The notes: generated from the letters alone by a model not told the origin. Counted from the stretch's first letter, positions 7,958-20,630 are shown. The stretch is 64,000 bases of DNA from Frondihabitans sp. PAMC 28766 (GCF_001577365.1 NZ_CP014513.1:2666001-2730000); one strand, 5' to 3'. Translations and numbers: made by a program.

Positions 7958-9415
7958 TCAGATGGAGAGGGCGCGGTCGGTCGGCTTGACCGGGAACGGC
8001 AGCGACGTCGTGCCCTCGAGGTACTTGTCGACGGCGGCCGCGGTGGCGCGACCCTCGGCGATGGCCCAGACGATCAGCGACTGGCCGCGGCCGGCGTCGC
8101 CTGTCACGAAGACGCCCGGCTCGGCGGTCTCGTACTGGCCGTCGCGCGAGGCGGTGCCCCGGTCGTCGAACGGAACGCCCAACTGGCTCTCGAGAGCCTC
8201 GCTCTCGGGTCCGGTGAAGCCGAGGGCGAGCAACACCAGGTCGGTCGGGATCTCGCGCTCGGTGCCCGACTTCGGCACGCGGCGACCGTTCACGAATTCG
8301 GTCTCGGCCACGCGGATGGCGCGGACCTCGCCGACCTCGTTGCTCAGGAACTCGACGGTGGAGGCGAGGAACACGCGCTCACCGCCCTCCTCGTGAGCGC
8401 TGGAGACCTCGAAGAGAGTGGGCTGCGTCGGCCACGGCTGGTTGTCGGGGCGCTCGGCCGGCGGCTGCTTGCCGATGGCGAGGTTCGTGACGCTGAGGGC
8501 GCCCTGGCGGTGCGCGGTGCCGATGCAGTCGGCACCGGTGTCGCCGCCGCCGAGGACGACGACGTGCTTGCCTTCGGCCGTGATCTGGTCGGCGACCGCG
8601 TCGCCGGCACCGATCTTGTTCTGCTGGACGAGGTACTCCATGGCGAAGTGCACGCCCGAGAGGTCGCGGCCAGGGACGGGCAGGTCGCGGGGCACGGTGG
8701 CGCCGGTCGCGACCACCACGGCGTCGTAGCGCGCGCGAAGGTCGTCCCAGGTGATGTCGCGGCCGATCTCGACGCCGGCGCGGAAGCGGGTGCCCTCGGC
8801 CTGCATCTGAGCGAGGCGCTGCTCGATCTGCTTCTTCTCCATCTTGAAATCGGGGATGCCGTAGCGGAGGAGCCCACCGATCCGGTCGTCGCGCTCGTAG
8901 ACGGCGACGGTGTGCCCGGCGCGGGTCAGCTGCTGCGCGGCGGCGAGGCCGGCCGGCCCCGATCCGACGACCGCGACGGTCTTGCCCGTCAGACGCTCGG
9001 GCGGGTGAGGGGTGACCCAGCCATTGGCGAAGGCCTGGTCGATGATCGACACCTCGACCTGCTTGATGGTCACCGGCGGCTGGTTGATGCCCAGGACGCA
9101 GGATGCCTCGCAGGGCGCCGGGCACAGCCGGCCCGTGAACTCGGGGAAGTTGTTGGTCGCATGGAGGCGCTCGATCGCCTGGCGGCCCTCGCCGCGCCAC
9201 ATCAGGTCGTTCCACTCGGGGATGAGGTTGCCGAGAGGACAGCCCTGGTGGCAGAACGGCAAGCCGCAGTCCATGCAGCGACCGGCCTGTCGCCGGAGCT
9301 CGCCCGACTCCTGCTGCTCGTAGACCTCCTTCCAGTCCATGAGCCGCACGGAGACGGGGCGGCGCTTCGGCAGCTCTCTCGTCTGTACCTTCAAAAAGCC
9401 TTTGGGGTCAGCCAC
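7958..9415 (-). CDS. gltD: glutamate synthase small subunit
   Basis: 485 residues from GTG 9415, which overlaps the gltB stop by 8 bp. The N-terminal region holds two Cys clusters for 4Fe-4S centres (GRCMDCGLPFCHQGCPLG and CPAPCEASC). Two Rossmann motifs follow, VAVVGSGPAGLAAA for FAD and VVVLGGGDTGADC for NADPH. The subunit feeds electrons from NADPH to the GltB flavin, making glutamate from glutamine and 2-oxoglutarate. Order and overlap with gltB indicate translational coupling. Confidence 0.97.
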   Translation of the reverse strand: MADPKGFLKVQTRELPKRRPVSVRLMDWKEVYEQQESGELRRQAGRCMDCGLPFCHQGCPLGNLIPEWNDLMWRGEGRQAIERLHATNNFPEFTGRLCPAPCEASCVLGINQPPVTIKQVEVSIIDQAFANGWVTPHPPERLTGKTVAVVGSGPAGLAAAQQLTRAGHTVAVYERDDRIGGLLRYGIPDFKMEKKQIEQRLAQMQAEGTRFRAGVEIGRDITWDDLRARYDAVVVATGATVPRDLPVPGRDLSGVHFAMEYLVQQNKIGAGDAVADQITAEGKHVVVLGGGDTGADCIGTAHRQGALSVTNLAIGKQPPAERPDNQPWPTQPTLFEVSSAHEEGGERVFLASTVEFLSNEVGEVRAIRVAETEFVNGRRVPKSGTEREIPTDLVLLALGFTGPESEALESQLGVPFDDRGTASRDGQYETAEPGVFVTGDAGRGQSLIVWAIAEGRATAAAVDKYLEGTTSLPFPVKPTDRALSI

Positions 9416-12400
9416 CGGTTACCTCCATGATCCTGTTCCAGACCTCATCGCCGTCGAGGTCCAAGCCCTCTGCAGCCGCTGTCTTGCGGGTCTCCATGAC
9501 CGCCGCGTAGTCGCGCGGCAGCACCTTGACGAACTTGGCGGCGAGTGCGGACGGCGACTCGAGCAGACGCTCGGCCACCTCGGATCCTGTCTCGGCCCGG
9601 TGCCTCTGCAGGAGGTCGGTGACGATCTCGAGGTCGGCGCTGCCGAGCTCCTGCAAGAGGAGCTCGCCGGTCGCCAGGGAGTCGTCGTTCACGTTTTCAC
9701 GCTCGAGGCCCAGCACGTAGGCCGTGCCGCCCGACATCCCGGCGCCGAGGTTGCGCCCGGTCGGGCCGAGGATCAGTGCGAGGCCGCCCGTCATGTACTC
9801 GAGCGCATGGTCGCCCACGCCCTCCACGACGGCGGTGGCACCCGAGTTGCGCACCAGGAAGCGCTCGCCCACGATGCCGCGGATGAACATGCTGCCCTGG
9901 GTCGCGCCGTAGCCGATCACGTTGCCGGCGATGACGTTCTCTTCTGCGACGAACCCGGCGTCGAGCGGCGGTCGCACGACGACGGTGCCCCCGAAAGGCC
10001 CTTGCCGACGTAGTCGTTGCTGTCGCCGGTGAGGCGCAGCGTGATGCCGGACGGCAGGAAGGCGCCGAGCGACTGGCCGGCCGAACCGGTGAGCGAGATG
10101 TCGATCGAACCCTCGGGCAGGCCGTGCTCGCCGTGGCGGACGGTCACCTCGTGGCCGAGCATGGTGCCCACAGCGCGCTCGGTGTTGCGGATCGGCAGGT
10201 CGAGGGCGATCGAGCCGCCGTGCTCGAGCACATCGGACGTCCGGGCGATCAGCTGGTTGTCGAAGTGCTTCTCGAGCTCGTGGTCTTGTGCGCGGCGGTT
10301 GCGGCGCGGCTCGTCGTCGGTGAACGACGGGCCGACCAGCACCGGCTCGAGGTCGAGGCCGGAGGCCTTCCAGTGCTCGACGGCGCGGTCGACGCCCAGC
10401 AGCTCGCTGTGGCCGATCGCCTCGTCGAGCGAGCGGAAGCCGAGCTCGGAGAGGTACTCGCGCACCTCCTGCGCCAGGAACTCGAAGAAGTTGACGACGT
10501 ACTCGGCCTTGCCCGAGAAGCGCGCGCGAAGCTCCGGGTTCTGGGTGGCGACGCCGACGGGGCAGGTGTCGAGGTGGCAGACGCGCATCAGGATGCAACC
10601 GCTCACCACGAGCGGGGCCGTCGCGAACCCGAACTCCTCGCCTCCCAGCAGCGCCGCGACGATCACGTCGCGCCCCGTTTTCATCTGGCCGTCGACCTGC
10701 ACGACCACGCGGTCGCGCATGCCGTTGAGCATGAGGGTCTGCTGGGTCTCGGCGAGGCCGATCTCCCAGGGCGTGCCGGCGTGCTTGAGCGAGTTGAGCG
10801 GGCTCGCGCCGGTGCCGCCGTCGTGGCCGGAGACCAGGACGACATCGGCGAGGGCCTTCGTCACGCCGGCCGCGACCGCGCCGATGCCCGACTGCGACAC
10901 GAGCTTCACGTGCACACGAGCCGTGGGGTTGGCGCGCTTCACATCGAAGATCAGCTGCTTGAGGTCTTCGATCGAGTAGATGTCGTGGTGCGGCGGCGGC
11001 GAGATGAGGCCGACGCCCGGGGTCGCGTGGCGCGTCCGAGCCACCCACGGGTAGACCTTCGACGGGGGCAGCTGGCCGCCCTCGCCGGGCTTCGCACCCT
11101 GCGCCATCTTCAGCTGGATGTCGGTGGCGTGCGTGAGATACATGCTCGTGACGCCGAACCGCCCGGAGGCGACCTGCTTCACGGCGCTGCGCCGCTCGGG
11201 GTCGAGCAGACGGTCGACGTCCTCGCCGCCCTCGCCGGTGTTGGACTTGCCGCCGAGGCGGTTCATGGCGATGGCGAGCGTCTCGTGGGCCTCTTTCGAG
11301 ATCGAGCCGTAGCTCATCGCCCCCGTCGAGAAGCGCTTGACGATGGACGACACCGGCTCGACCTCGTCGAGGGGAACCGGGGTGCGCGTCGAGGTGCGCA
11401 GGCTGAAAAGCCCGCGCAGCGTCATCAGCTGCTCGGCCTGGTCGTCGACCATCCTCGTGTATTCGCGGAAGACGTCGTACCGGCCAGTGCGTGTCGCGTG
11501 CTGCAGCCGGAAAACGGTGTCGGGGTTGAAGAGGTGCGGCGGCCCCTCGCGTCGCCACTGGTACTCGCCGCCGGTCTGCAGGCGCTCGTGCACGCTGGTC
11601 GCACCGTCGGCCGGGTAGGCGCTGAGGTGACGCTCGGCGTTCTCGGCCGCGATGACGTCGATGCCGACGCCGCCGAGGCGCGTCGAGGTGCCCGTGAAGT
11701 AGGTGTCGACGAACTCGTGGCTGAGGCCGACCGCTTCGAAGGCCTGGGCCGCGGCGTAGCTCGACACCGTCGAGATCCCCATCTTCGACATGATCTTGAG
11801 TACGCCCTTGCCGAGCGCCTTGATCACGTTCTTGACGGCCTGCTCGGGCGAGATGCCGGTGATCATGCCGCTGCGGACGAGGTTCTCGCAGGTCTCCATC
11901 GCCAGGTAGGGGTTGATCGCCGAGGCGCCGTAGCCGATGAGGGTCGCCACGTGGTGCACCTCGCGCACGTCGCCGGCCTCGACGATCAGGCCGGTCTTCA
12001 TGCGCTTCTCAGCGCGGATCAGGTGGTGGTGCACGGCGGCGACGAGCAGCAGCGACGGGATCGGCGCGAGATCGGCCGTCGAGTCGCGGTCGGACAGCAC
12101 GATCAGCTCGGTGCCGTTCTCGATGGCCTCGTCGACCTCGCGGCAGATGGCGCTGATGCGCTTCTCCATGGCCCGGGGGCCCTTCTCGATCCGGTAGAGG
12201 CCCTTGATCGTCGCGGTGAGGCGGGATCCGGGGGCTGGGTCGATGTGCTGGATCTTTGCGAGCTCGTCGTTGTCGATCACCGGGAACGACAGGATCACCT
12301 GCCGCGCGTGCTCCGGAGTCGCGTCCAGCAGGTTGCGCTCGGGCCCCAGCCCCATGCCGAGGCTGGTGACGACGGCCTCGCGGATCGAGTCGAGCGGCGG

Positions 12401-13972
12401 GTTCGTCACCTGGGCGAACTGCTGGGTGAAGTAGTCGAACAGGAGGCGCGGGCGCTCCGAGAGCACCGCGATGGGCGTGTCGCTGCCCATGGCGCCGAGG
12501 GGCTCGGCGCCCGTCTTCGCCATCGGGGTCAGCAGGATGCGCACCTCCTCCTCGGTGTAGCCGAACGTGCGCTGACGACGGGTCACCGACGCGGGCGTGT
12601 GAACGATGTGCTCACGCTCGGGAAGGTCTTTGAGGTGGATGCGGCTCGCCTCGAGCCACTCGCCGTACGCCTCCGACGACGCGAGCTCGCCCTTGATCTC
12701 GTCGTCTTCGATGAGGCGACCCGCCTCCGTGTCGACGAGGAACATCTTGCCCGGGCGGAGACGCCCCTTGCGGACGATCTTCGACTGCGGGATGTCCGGC
12801 AGCACGCCGATCTCGCTGGCCAGCACGACGAGACCGTCGTCGGTGACGAGATAGCGGCCGGGGCGCAGGCCATTGCGGTCGAGGGTCGCACCGACGAGCG
12901 CGCCGTCGGTGAAGGTGATGGCGGCCGGGCCGTCCCAGGGCTCCATGAGCATCGAGTGGAACTCGTAGAAGTCGCGGAGCTCGGGGTCGATGCCGACCTG
13001 GTTCTCCCACGCCTCGGGCACCATCATCATGATGGCGTGCGGCAGAGACCGGCCGGTGAGGCTGAGCAGCTCGACGACCTCGTCGAACGACGCCGAGTCG
13101 CTCGCCCCGGGGCTGACGATGGGCAGGAGCGGCCGGATGTCGCCGATCAGCTCGCTCTCGAGCTGCGACTGACGTGCGCGCATCCAGTTGCGGTTGCCGC
13201 GCACCGTGTTGATCTCGCCGTTGTGGGCGATCATGCGGAACGGCTGTGCGAGAGGCCACGACGGGAACGTGTTGGTCGAGTAGCGCGAGTGCACGATCGC
13301 GAGTTTGGAGGCGACGCGCTCGTCGGAGAGGTCGGGGTAGAACGGCTCGAGTTGGAGCGTTGTGACCATGCCCTTGTAGACCATGGTGCGGCTCGACAGC
13401 GACGTGAAATATGAGCCCAGCTCGCGCTCGGCGCGCTTGCGCAGCCGGAAGGCGAGGCGGTCGAGTTCGATGCCGTTCGTGTCGCCGTGAGCGGCCGCGA
13501 CGAACAGCTGCTCGAAGGCGGGCATGGCGTTGCGGGCCAGGTTGCCGAGCTCGTCGGGGCGGACGGGCACGTCGCGCCAGCCGACCAGGCGCAGCGACTC
13601 GGAGACGGCGATGGCCTCGATGGCGGCCCGCATCTCGGCGCGCTCTTCGTCGTCGGTCGGCAGGAAGCCCATGCCGACGGCGTAGTGGCCGGGTTCGGGC
13701 AGCTCGAACTCGACGACCTCGCGGAAGAAGGCGTCGGGAACCTGCATCAGGATTCCGGCGCCGTCACCCGTTCCCGCATCGGACCCGATTGCCCCGCGGT
13801 GCTCGAGGTTGCGCAGGGCGCCGAGCGCGGCATCGATGATGTCGTGACCCGGGGTACCGCGGAGGGTCGCGACCATGGCGAGGCCGCAGGCGTCCTTCTC
13901 GTCGGCCGGGTCGTAGAGACCCTGCTGGGCGGGGATGCTGCTGAAGGTCTGGTGCGCTGGCGTGAGAGCCAT
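9408..13972 (-). pseudogene. gltB: glutamate synthase large subunit, one-base frameshift as sequenced
   Basis: From ATG 13972 the frame encodes a propeptide-like start and the nucleophile Cys29 ([10 protein letters not shown]), then the central and FMN-binding domains and the 3Fe-4S cluster motif CHLDTCPVG. After DYVGKGLSG the frame is lost at a run of five C on the plus strand (9988-9992). Reading continues perfectly one frame over ([17 protein letters not shown]) to the true stop at 9408, inside the gltD start. With one base restored the protein is about 1521 residues, the usual size. The downstream frame has no decay and gltD is intact, so I regard this as a probable base-calling error. 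Strict annotation would list two fragments (9917-13972 and 9408 to about 9990). Confidence 0.9.
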
Positions 13973-13996
13973 GTCGATCCGTCCTCACGATTGTCG

Positions 13997-14016
13997 ACTA
14001 GTAAACGAAAACTAGT
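13997..14016. promoter_or_regulatory. paired ACTAGT palindromes upstream of gltB
   Basis: Two copies of the 6-bp palindrome ACTAGT (13997-14002 and 14011-14016), 14 bp centre to centre, lie 25-44 bp upstream of the gltB ATG in an AT-rich patch (TAAACGAAA between them). This could be an operator or part of the promoter. No regulator is identified. Confidence 0.3.
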
Positions 14017-14049
14017 GCAGGGCGGGGCTTCGCTGGCCCGATTCGCTTT

Positions 14050-14070
14050 CACTCGACAGGAAATCGAGTG
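14050..14070 (-). terminator. hairpin between lgt and gltB
   Basis: 7-bp stem CACTCGA / TCGAGTG with a 7-nt loop. The 224-bp gap between lgt and gltB contains this, the ACTAGT pair, and GGTGC-rich short direct repeats (14116-14165), but no convincing ORF. Confidence 0.4.
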
Positions 14071-14196
14071 CGTGTGGCAGTCGCCGCGGGCTCGGGGTGG
14101 GGCCGTGCGAAGAAAGTGCGGTGCTGTCTGGTGCGCTGCTGTGTCGCGCGGTGCTCGTCGTGCGGTGCTGCGGGGGCGCTGTGTCGGCGCGGGAAG

Positions 14197-15210
14197 TCAG
14201 CGCTGGGGTGTGAGCTCTGACGTCTCGGTGTCGGCGTCGTCGTTGTCGGCTCGATCAACGTCAGAGTCTACCTCAGGGTGGTCGACCTCACCGGTGATGA
14301 CGGGGTGGAACCCGGCTTCGTTCGGGCCCTTGCCCGGCACGTAGGCGCTCGGGACGAGGCCGGTGTGACGTCGCGACTGCACGAAGAAGATCACGATGCC
14401 CAGGACGAAGGCGATGAAAGCGACCCACACGTTGGTGCGGACGCCGAGGAAGAGTTCGCTGTAGTCGGTGCGGATCGTCTCGAACCACATGCGGCCCGAG
14501 CCGTACCAGAGCAGGTAGAGCGCGAAGGTCTTGCCCCACTCCAGCTTGACGTTTCGGTTGATCAGAAGGATGACGGCGAGGCCGAACAGGTTCCAGAGGA
14601 TCTCGTACGCGAACGTCGGGTGGAAGAGCGTGCCGGCGGGCAGGCCCACCGGGTAGGCGGCGTTGCTCGATTCGATCTGGAGGCCCCACGGCAGCGTGGT
14701 GGGCGTGCCGAAGAGCTCGTGGTTGAAGTAGTTGCCGAGGCGCCCGAAAGCCTGGGCGAGCATGAGGCCGGGCACCAGGGCGTCGACGAAGACGCCGAAT
14801 CGGATGCCGGTCTGACGGCAGCCGAGCCACGCCCCGATCGCCCCGAAGATGAGGGCGCCGAAGATCGCGAGCCCGCCCTCCCACACGTAGAAAATGCTCC
14901 AGACGTTCTTGCCGACACCGAAGTAGTCGTCGACGTGGGTCACGACGTGGAAGAGACGCCCGCCGACGATGCCGAACGGCACGCACCAGATCGCGAGGTC
15001 GATGATGACCCAGCGCTCGGCGCCGCGGCGGTTGAGGCGAGCGTTCGTGAACAGGACGGCTGCGACGATGCCCACCAGGATGCAGATCGCATACATGTGG
15101 ATGCGGATGTCGAACGAGGCGTGAGCGTGGAAGACGTCGTTGTAGATCTTGGTCAGATCGAGGTACTGCCACGCGTACGACGGGCTCGGAATGCTCAAGG
15201 GCAACGACAC
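14197..15210 (-). CDS. lgt: prolipoprotein diacylglyceryl transferase
   Basis: 337 residues from GTG 15210. An inner-membrane enzyme with about seven transmembrane helices, it moves diacylglycerol from phosphatidylglycerol to the lipobox cysteine of preprolipoproteins. The Lgt signature GRLGNYFNHELFG is present, as are the upstream GGRLFHVVTH region and the C-terminal YGSGRMWFETIR segment. The last 60 residues form a polar acidic tail (about 280-337) that is longer than in E. coli Lgt, as in many actinobacteria. It follows trpA with a 54-bp gap. Confidence 0.96.
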   Translation of the reverse strand: MSLPLSIPSPSYAWQYLDLTKIYNDVFHAHASFDIRIHMYAICILVGIVAAVLFTNARLNRRGAERWVIIDLAIWCVPFGIVGGRLFHVVTHVDDYFGVGKNVWSIFYVWEGGLAIFGALIFGAIGAWLGCRQTGIRFGVFVDALVPGLMLAQAFGRLGNYFNHELFGTPTTLPWGLQIESSNAAYPVGLPAGTLFHPTFAYEILWNLFGLAVILLINRNVKLEWGKTFALYLLWYGSGRMWFETIRTDYSELFLGVRTNVWVAFIAFVLGIVIFFVQSRRHTGLVPSAYVPGKGPNEAGFHPVITGEVDHPEVDSDVDRADNDDADTETSELTPQR

Positions 15211-15264
15211 GGACAGGCGCCTTTCGGTGGTGCGGGGAGATCAGAGGAGGACGGCGTACCGACG

Positions 15265-16076
15265 CTAGGAGACTCTAGCGCCCGACGCCAAATCGGCCGC
15301 GACCTCGGCGAGGCGCCCGGTGCCGCCCTCGGCGAGGGCGCGGACGAACGCGGAGCCGATGATGGCGCCGTCGGCGTACTCGAGCACCTCTTCGACCTGC
15401 TGGGCGGTCGAGATGCCGAGCCCGACGCAGGCGTTCTCGACGCCGACGTGACGGAGGCGCTCGACCAGCGTGGCCGCGGCCTTGTCGACGTCATGGCGGG
15501 CGCCGGTGATGCCCATGGTGGAGACGGTGTACACGAAGCCGCGGCTGGCGTCGACGGCCTGCTGGAGGCGGGCCTCGCTCGACGACGGCGCCGCGAGGAA
15601 GACGCGGTCGAGGTCGGCGTTCGTGGCGGCGGTGATCCACTCGGACGCCTCGTCGGGGATGAGGTCGGGGGTGATCAGGCCTGCTCCCCCGGCCTCGGCG
15701 AGCGAGTCGGCGAAGCGCTGCGAGCCGAACTGGGTGACCGGGTTCCAGTACGTCATGACGACGACCGGCACGCTGGTCTGCGCGGTGATCTCTTTCACGG
15801 CCTCGAAGATCTGGCGCACGCGGAAGCCCTCGGCCAGGGCCCGCTGCGTGGCGGCCTGGATGACGGGGCCGTCCATGACGGGGTCGGAGTAAGGCAGACC
15901 GAGTTCGATGACGTCGATACCGTTGGCGGCCAGGGCCACCGCCGCGTCGATGCTCGTGCGCAGATCGGGGAATCCGGCGGGGAGGTAGCCGATGACGGCC
16001 CCTGATCCTGCGTCTTTCCGGGCACGGATCGCAGCGGACACTTTGCTCGGCCGGGTGTCGGGGGTGAAGGCGCTGG

Positions 16077-16080
<4 letters not shown>
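15265..16080 (-). CDS. trpA: tryptophan synthase alpha chain
   Basis: 271 residues from ATG 16080, which shares ATGA with the trpB stop. A TIM barrel, it cleaves indole-3-glycerol phosphate to indole, which is channelled to TrpB. The catalytic Glu and Asp are visible in [17 protein letters not shown], and the phosphate-binding end in GLGISTAQQ and AIIGSAFV. The longer frame reaching 16893 is only antisense-free space inside trpB. Confidence 0.96.
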
Positions 16081-17290
<1,210 letters not shown>

Positions 17291-17291
<1 letters not shown>

Positions 17292-18064
17292 CAGACCTCC
17301 AGGAAGGCGGTGAGGGCGTCGACCGGGTCGCCGTGGACGACGAGGGCCTCGCCCACGAGGACGACATCGGCACCGGCGCGCCGGTAGTGGGCGACGTCGG
17401 CCGGAGCCTTGACGGCCGACTCCGCGACGCGGACGACCCCCGAGGGGATCCGGTCGGCGAGTGAGCCGAACAGGTCTTGGTCGAGCGAGAAGTCGACGAG
17501 GTCGCGGGCGTTGACGCCGAGGACGGCGGCGCCGGCGTCGAGGCCGCGTTCGACCTCGTCGGCCGAGTGCGTCTCGATGAGCGCCGTCATGCCGAGCTGC
17601 TGCACGAGCTCGTGGAGCTCGACCAGGCGGGCCTGCTCGAGGCCGGCGACGATGAGCAGCACCAGGTCGGCTCCGACCGCCCGGGCCTCGAAGACCTGGT
17701 AGGGCTCGGCGATGAAGTCTTTGCGCAGCACGGGCACGTCGACGACGTCGCGGACGGCCTCGAGGTCGGCGAGCGACCCTTTGAACTTGCGCCCCTCGGT
17801 CAGCACGCTGATCGCCGAGGCGCCACCGGTCTGGTACGAGAGGGCGAGCGAAGCCGGGTCGGGGATGTCCGACAGGGGTCCTCGCGACGGGCTGGCCCGC
17901 TTGACCTCGGCGATGATCTTGACCTGGTCGGCCGGCTGAAGAGCGGCGCGAGAGTCGAGAGCGGCTGGGCGAGCGAGGGCGGCAGCCTCGACGTCAGCCA
18001 GGGGATGCAGGGAGCGGCGGGCCTCGGCGTCGGCCAGAGCACCCGCGTAGAGATCGTCGAGCAT
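17291..18064 (-). CDS. trpC: indole-3-glycerol phosphate synthase
   Basis: 257 residues from ATG 18064. This TIM-barrel enzyme closes the indole ring of Cd[17 protein letters not shown] carries the catalytic Glu-Lys pair, VPVLRKDFI the second catalytic Lys, and [11 protein letters not shown] and RVAESAVK complete the site. It is the stand-alone form without a fused TrpF; no trpF occurs nearby, consistent with actinobacteria in which the HisA homologue performs that step. Confidence 0.96.
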
Positions 18065-18352
18065 CTAGTTGTGGGCTTTGGGCACGTAGCGGTGACCGCC
18101 GACACCGTAGCCCATCTTCTTCAGGATGCCGCCGATGATGACGCCGATCACGAGGACGCCGGCGGCGATCCACACGACGATCGGAAGCGCGGCGCAGAAG
18201 CCGACGGTGCCGACGGCGAAGGCCACGAGCATGATGACGACGGCCGTCCACGCCGCAATCGAGTTGCCCTCGGCGTCGTGCTCTTCGGCGTTGGCCTGGT
18301 TGGCGTTCGCCGGAACCGTGCTCTTCGAGTCGGTCGAGGTGTTCGTGCTCAC
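18065..18352 (-). CDS. DUF6704-type small membrane protein of the trp operon
   Basis: 95 residues from GTG 18352, with AAGGAG 5 bases upstream. A polar N-terminus (1-30) is followed by two hydrophobic helices (about 33-52 and 57-75) and a basic tail GYGVGGHRYVPKAHN. This small protein, which I match to DUF6704, sits between trpC and the Trp-associated membrane protein in many Microbacteriaceae; its role is unknown. The trpC start follows its stop directly. Confidence 0.78.
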   Translation of the reverse strand: MSTNTSTDSKSTVPANANQANAEEHDAEGNSIAAWTAVVIMLVAFAVGTVGFCAALPIVVWIAAGVLVIGVIIGGILKKMGYGVGGHRYVPKAHN

Positions 18353-18384
18353 AGTGCTCCTTGAAAGACGGGGATGGGTCGAGT

Positions 18385-19062
18385 CTATCGGTTGTCGGAC
18401 GGCTCGGCCGTCGGGTCGGAGCCGGTGGTCAGCGTGTCCCAGGCCACCACCGGGTCGGTCGGCTCGGACGGGTCGACGATCCGGACGGCCTGGTATCGCC
18501 GCGTGTTGCCCTTCGGCCAGCGGCGGGAGGTGACGACCAGCGAGACGCCCACGACCGCCATCGCGACGCCCAGCATGAGGGCGACGAACGGCCACGCGGT
18601 CACGGAGTGCGACAGCACGAGCTCGGCGACAGACTTCCTGCCTGCCACGCCCGTGACCGTGGTGATGGAGGTCTCCGACACCCCGATGGGGTTGCCGATG
18701 GCGAGGGCCGAGGCAAGGACGACGCACGCCCCGAGGATCGCCTCGAGCACGCCCAGGATCACGCGGAAGACGTGCCCGGCGATCGTGACGGCGCCGAACA
18801 GCGCGAGCCCGGCCAATGCGAGGGCCGACAGGGCGGATGCCGCAGCACTGCCGCCGACGGTGACCGTCACCGTGCCGCCGCGGGGAGTCGTCGCGTGAAC
18901 GCTGATCCAGGTCTGCGAGTAGGCGAGGAAGACGAGGCCCGAGAGCGCCAGCCCGATCAGGATCGTGTAGAGCTTGAGTCGCCGGCCCGGGCGAGGCGCA
19001 TCGGCGGTCTCGCCGATCGACTCGGTCTCGTCGACGACGGTGGGGGCGTCCGGGTCGGACAT
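18385..19062 (-). CDS. Trp biosynthesis-associated membrane protein
   Basis: 225 residues from ATG 19062, overlapping the trpE stop by one base (TGATG). After a 30-residue polar head there are about four hydrophobic helices (LYTILIGLALSGLVFLAY; ALSALALAGLALFGAV; VILGVLEAILGACVVLA; WPFVALMLGVAMAVVGVSL). The arrangement and the SQTWISV region after helix 1 match the Trp_oprn_chp family, found only in actinobacterial trp operons. Transport or a scaffold for Trp enzymes has been suggested for the family, without proof. Confidence 0.85.
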   Translation of the reverse strand: MSDPDAPTVVDETESIGETADAPRPGRRLKLYTILIGLALSGLVFLAYSQTWISVHATTPRGGTVTVTVGGSAAASALSALALAGLALFGAVTIAGHVFRVILGVLEAILGACVVLASALAIGNPIGVSETSITTVTGVAGRKSVAELVLSHSVTAWPFVALMLGVAMAVVGVSLVVTSRRWPKGNTRRYQAVRIVDPSEPTDPVVAWDTLTTGSDPTAEPSDNR

Positions 19063-20630
19063 CAGTGCAGGCCCTTCATGGCATTGGCGACTGCGACGGC
19101 GCGCAGCGGGGCGGCGGCCTTGTTGCGGGCCTCCTGGTTCTCGGTGGCGGGGTCGGAGTCGGCGACGAGGCCGGCCCCCGCCTGCACCCGCGCGATGCCC
19201 GGCTGCAGAAGGACGGTGCGGATCGCGATGGCGACGTCGGCCGAGCCCGCGAAGTCGAAGTAGCCGACCACTCCCCCGTACACGCCGCGCTGGGCCGGCT
19301 CGAGGGCGTCGATGATCTCGAGCGCTCTCGGCTTCGGCGCGCCCGAGAGCGTGCCGGCCGGGAACGTCGCCCGGAAGGCGTCGATCGCGTTCTTGCCCGG
19401 GGCGAGGTCGCCCTCGACGCTGGACACGAGGTGCATGATGTGGCTGAAGCGCTCGACGTGCATGAACTCGGTGACCTCGACCGTGCCGGGCGTGCAGACC
19501 TTGAGCAGGTCGTTGCGCGCCAGGTCGACCAGCATCAGGTGCTCGGCTCGCTCCTTGGCGTCGTTCTCGAGCGCCGTCGCCAGGGCCAGGTCTTCTTCGG
19601 GCGTGGCGCCTCGCGGCTTCGAGCCTGCGATCGGGTGCGAGTACACCCGGGTGCCGTCGACCTTGACGAGGGCCTCCGGCGACGAACCGACGATCGAGTA
19701 GGGCGCACCCTCGGTGTCCTCGAGGGCGACGAGGTACATGTACGGGCTCGGGTTGAGCGTCCGCAGCACTCGGTACACGTCGATCGGCGAGGCCGTGAGC
19801 TCGTGGTCGAACCGCTGCGAGATGACCACCTGGAAGACGTCGCCGTCGTGGATGTGCTCTTTCGAGCGGCGGATCGCCTCGGCGTACTCCTCGTCGGTCG
19901 ACCGACGGATCGGCGTCGGCTCGGTGGCCATGTCGACCTCGGCCAGATACGCCTCGGAGGGCCGGGCGAGGCGTCGCTGCAGCTCGTCGAGCTGCGTCTG
20001 CGCGGTGTCCCACAGGGTGTCCGCGTCGTCGACGCCGTCATTGAGCGCCGTGGCGATCAGGAGGGCCGAGCCGGTGCGGTGGTCGATGACGACCAGCTCG
20101 GACACGAAGCTGAGCGCCTGGCCCGGCACGTCGATCTCCACCGGAGGGGCGTCCGGCAGGTTCTCCAGCTGGCGGATCGCCTCCCAGCCGATGAAGCCGA
20201 CGAGGCCGCCGGTGAGGGGCGGGTAGCCGGGGATCGTGGGAGTCTTCCACCGGGCGTGAAGGGCGGCGAGCACCTCGAGCGGGGCACCGGTGACGTCGCC
20301 GAACGCGCGGTCGGCGCTCATGCCGTAGTCGATCCAGGCACTCGACCCGTCGCCTCCTGCGGTCGTCAGCACCCCGAACGACGAGACGCCGACGAACGAG
20401 TAGCGCGACCAGATGCCGCCCTGCTCGGCCGACTCGAGGAGGAACGTGCCCGGGCGCGACGCGGCCAGCTTGCGGTAGATGCCGACCGGCGTCTCGCCGT
20501 CGGCGTAGAGGCTGCGGACGACCGGGATGACGCGATGGCCGTCGAGGAGGGCGTCGAATTCGGGCCGGGTCGTCGAGCGCGGCTCGCCGGAGCGGCTGGT
20601 GGGGGCAGTGGGAGTCGCGGTGTCAGTCAT
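19062..20630 (-). CDS. trpE: anthranilate synthase component I
   Basis: 522 residues from ATG 20630, within the end of hisI (8-bp overlap); an in-frame ATG at 20645 is also possible. It converts chorismate and ammonia to anthranilate. The LLESAEQGG element of the Trp feedback site lies near the N-terminus. The chorismate-binding domain has [29 protein letters not shown] and the [12 protein letters not shown] end motif. No trpG or trpD is adjacent, so the glutamine-dependent partner must be elsewhere. Confidence 0.96.
   Translation of the reverse strand: MTDTATPTAPTSRSGEPRSTTRPEFDALLDGHRVIPVVRSLYADGETPVGIYRKLAASRPGTFLLESAEQGGIWSRYSFVGVSSFGVLTTAGGDGSSAWIDYGMSADRAFGDVTGAPLEVLAALHARWKTPTIPGYPPLTGGLVGFIGWEAIRQLENLPDAPPVEIDVPGQALSFVSELVVIDHRTGSALLIATALNDGVDDADTLWDTAQTQLDELQRRLARPSEAYLAEVDMATEPTPIRRSTDEEYAEAIRRSKEHIHDGDVFQVVISQRFDHELTASPIDVYRVLRTLNPSPYMYLVALEDTEGAPYSIVGSSPEALVKVDGTRVYSHPIAGSKPRGATPEEDLALATALENDAKERAEHLMLVDLARNDLLKVCTPGTVEVTEFMHVERFSHIMHLVSSVEGDLAPGKNAIDAFRATFPAGTLSGAPKPRALEIIDALEPAQRGVYGGVVGYFDFAGSADVAIAIRTVLLQPGIARVQAGAGLVADSDPATENQEARNKAAAPLRAVAVANAMKGLH

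Noticed and set aside
10124..13414. 1096-codon plus-strand open frame
   Set aside because: It lies antisense to gltB, whose minus-strand translation is clearly conserved; long antisense frames are expected at this GC content.
9408..13972. gltB as a genuinely decaying gene
   Set aside because: Only one lesion, at a homopolymer, with perfect sequence on both sides and an intact coupled gltD; the same kind of lesion in three other core genes favours sequencing error.
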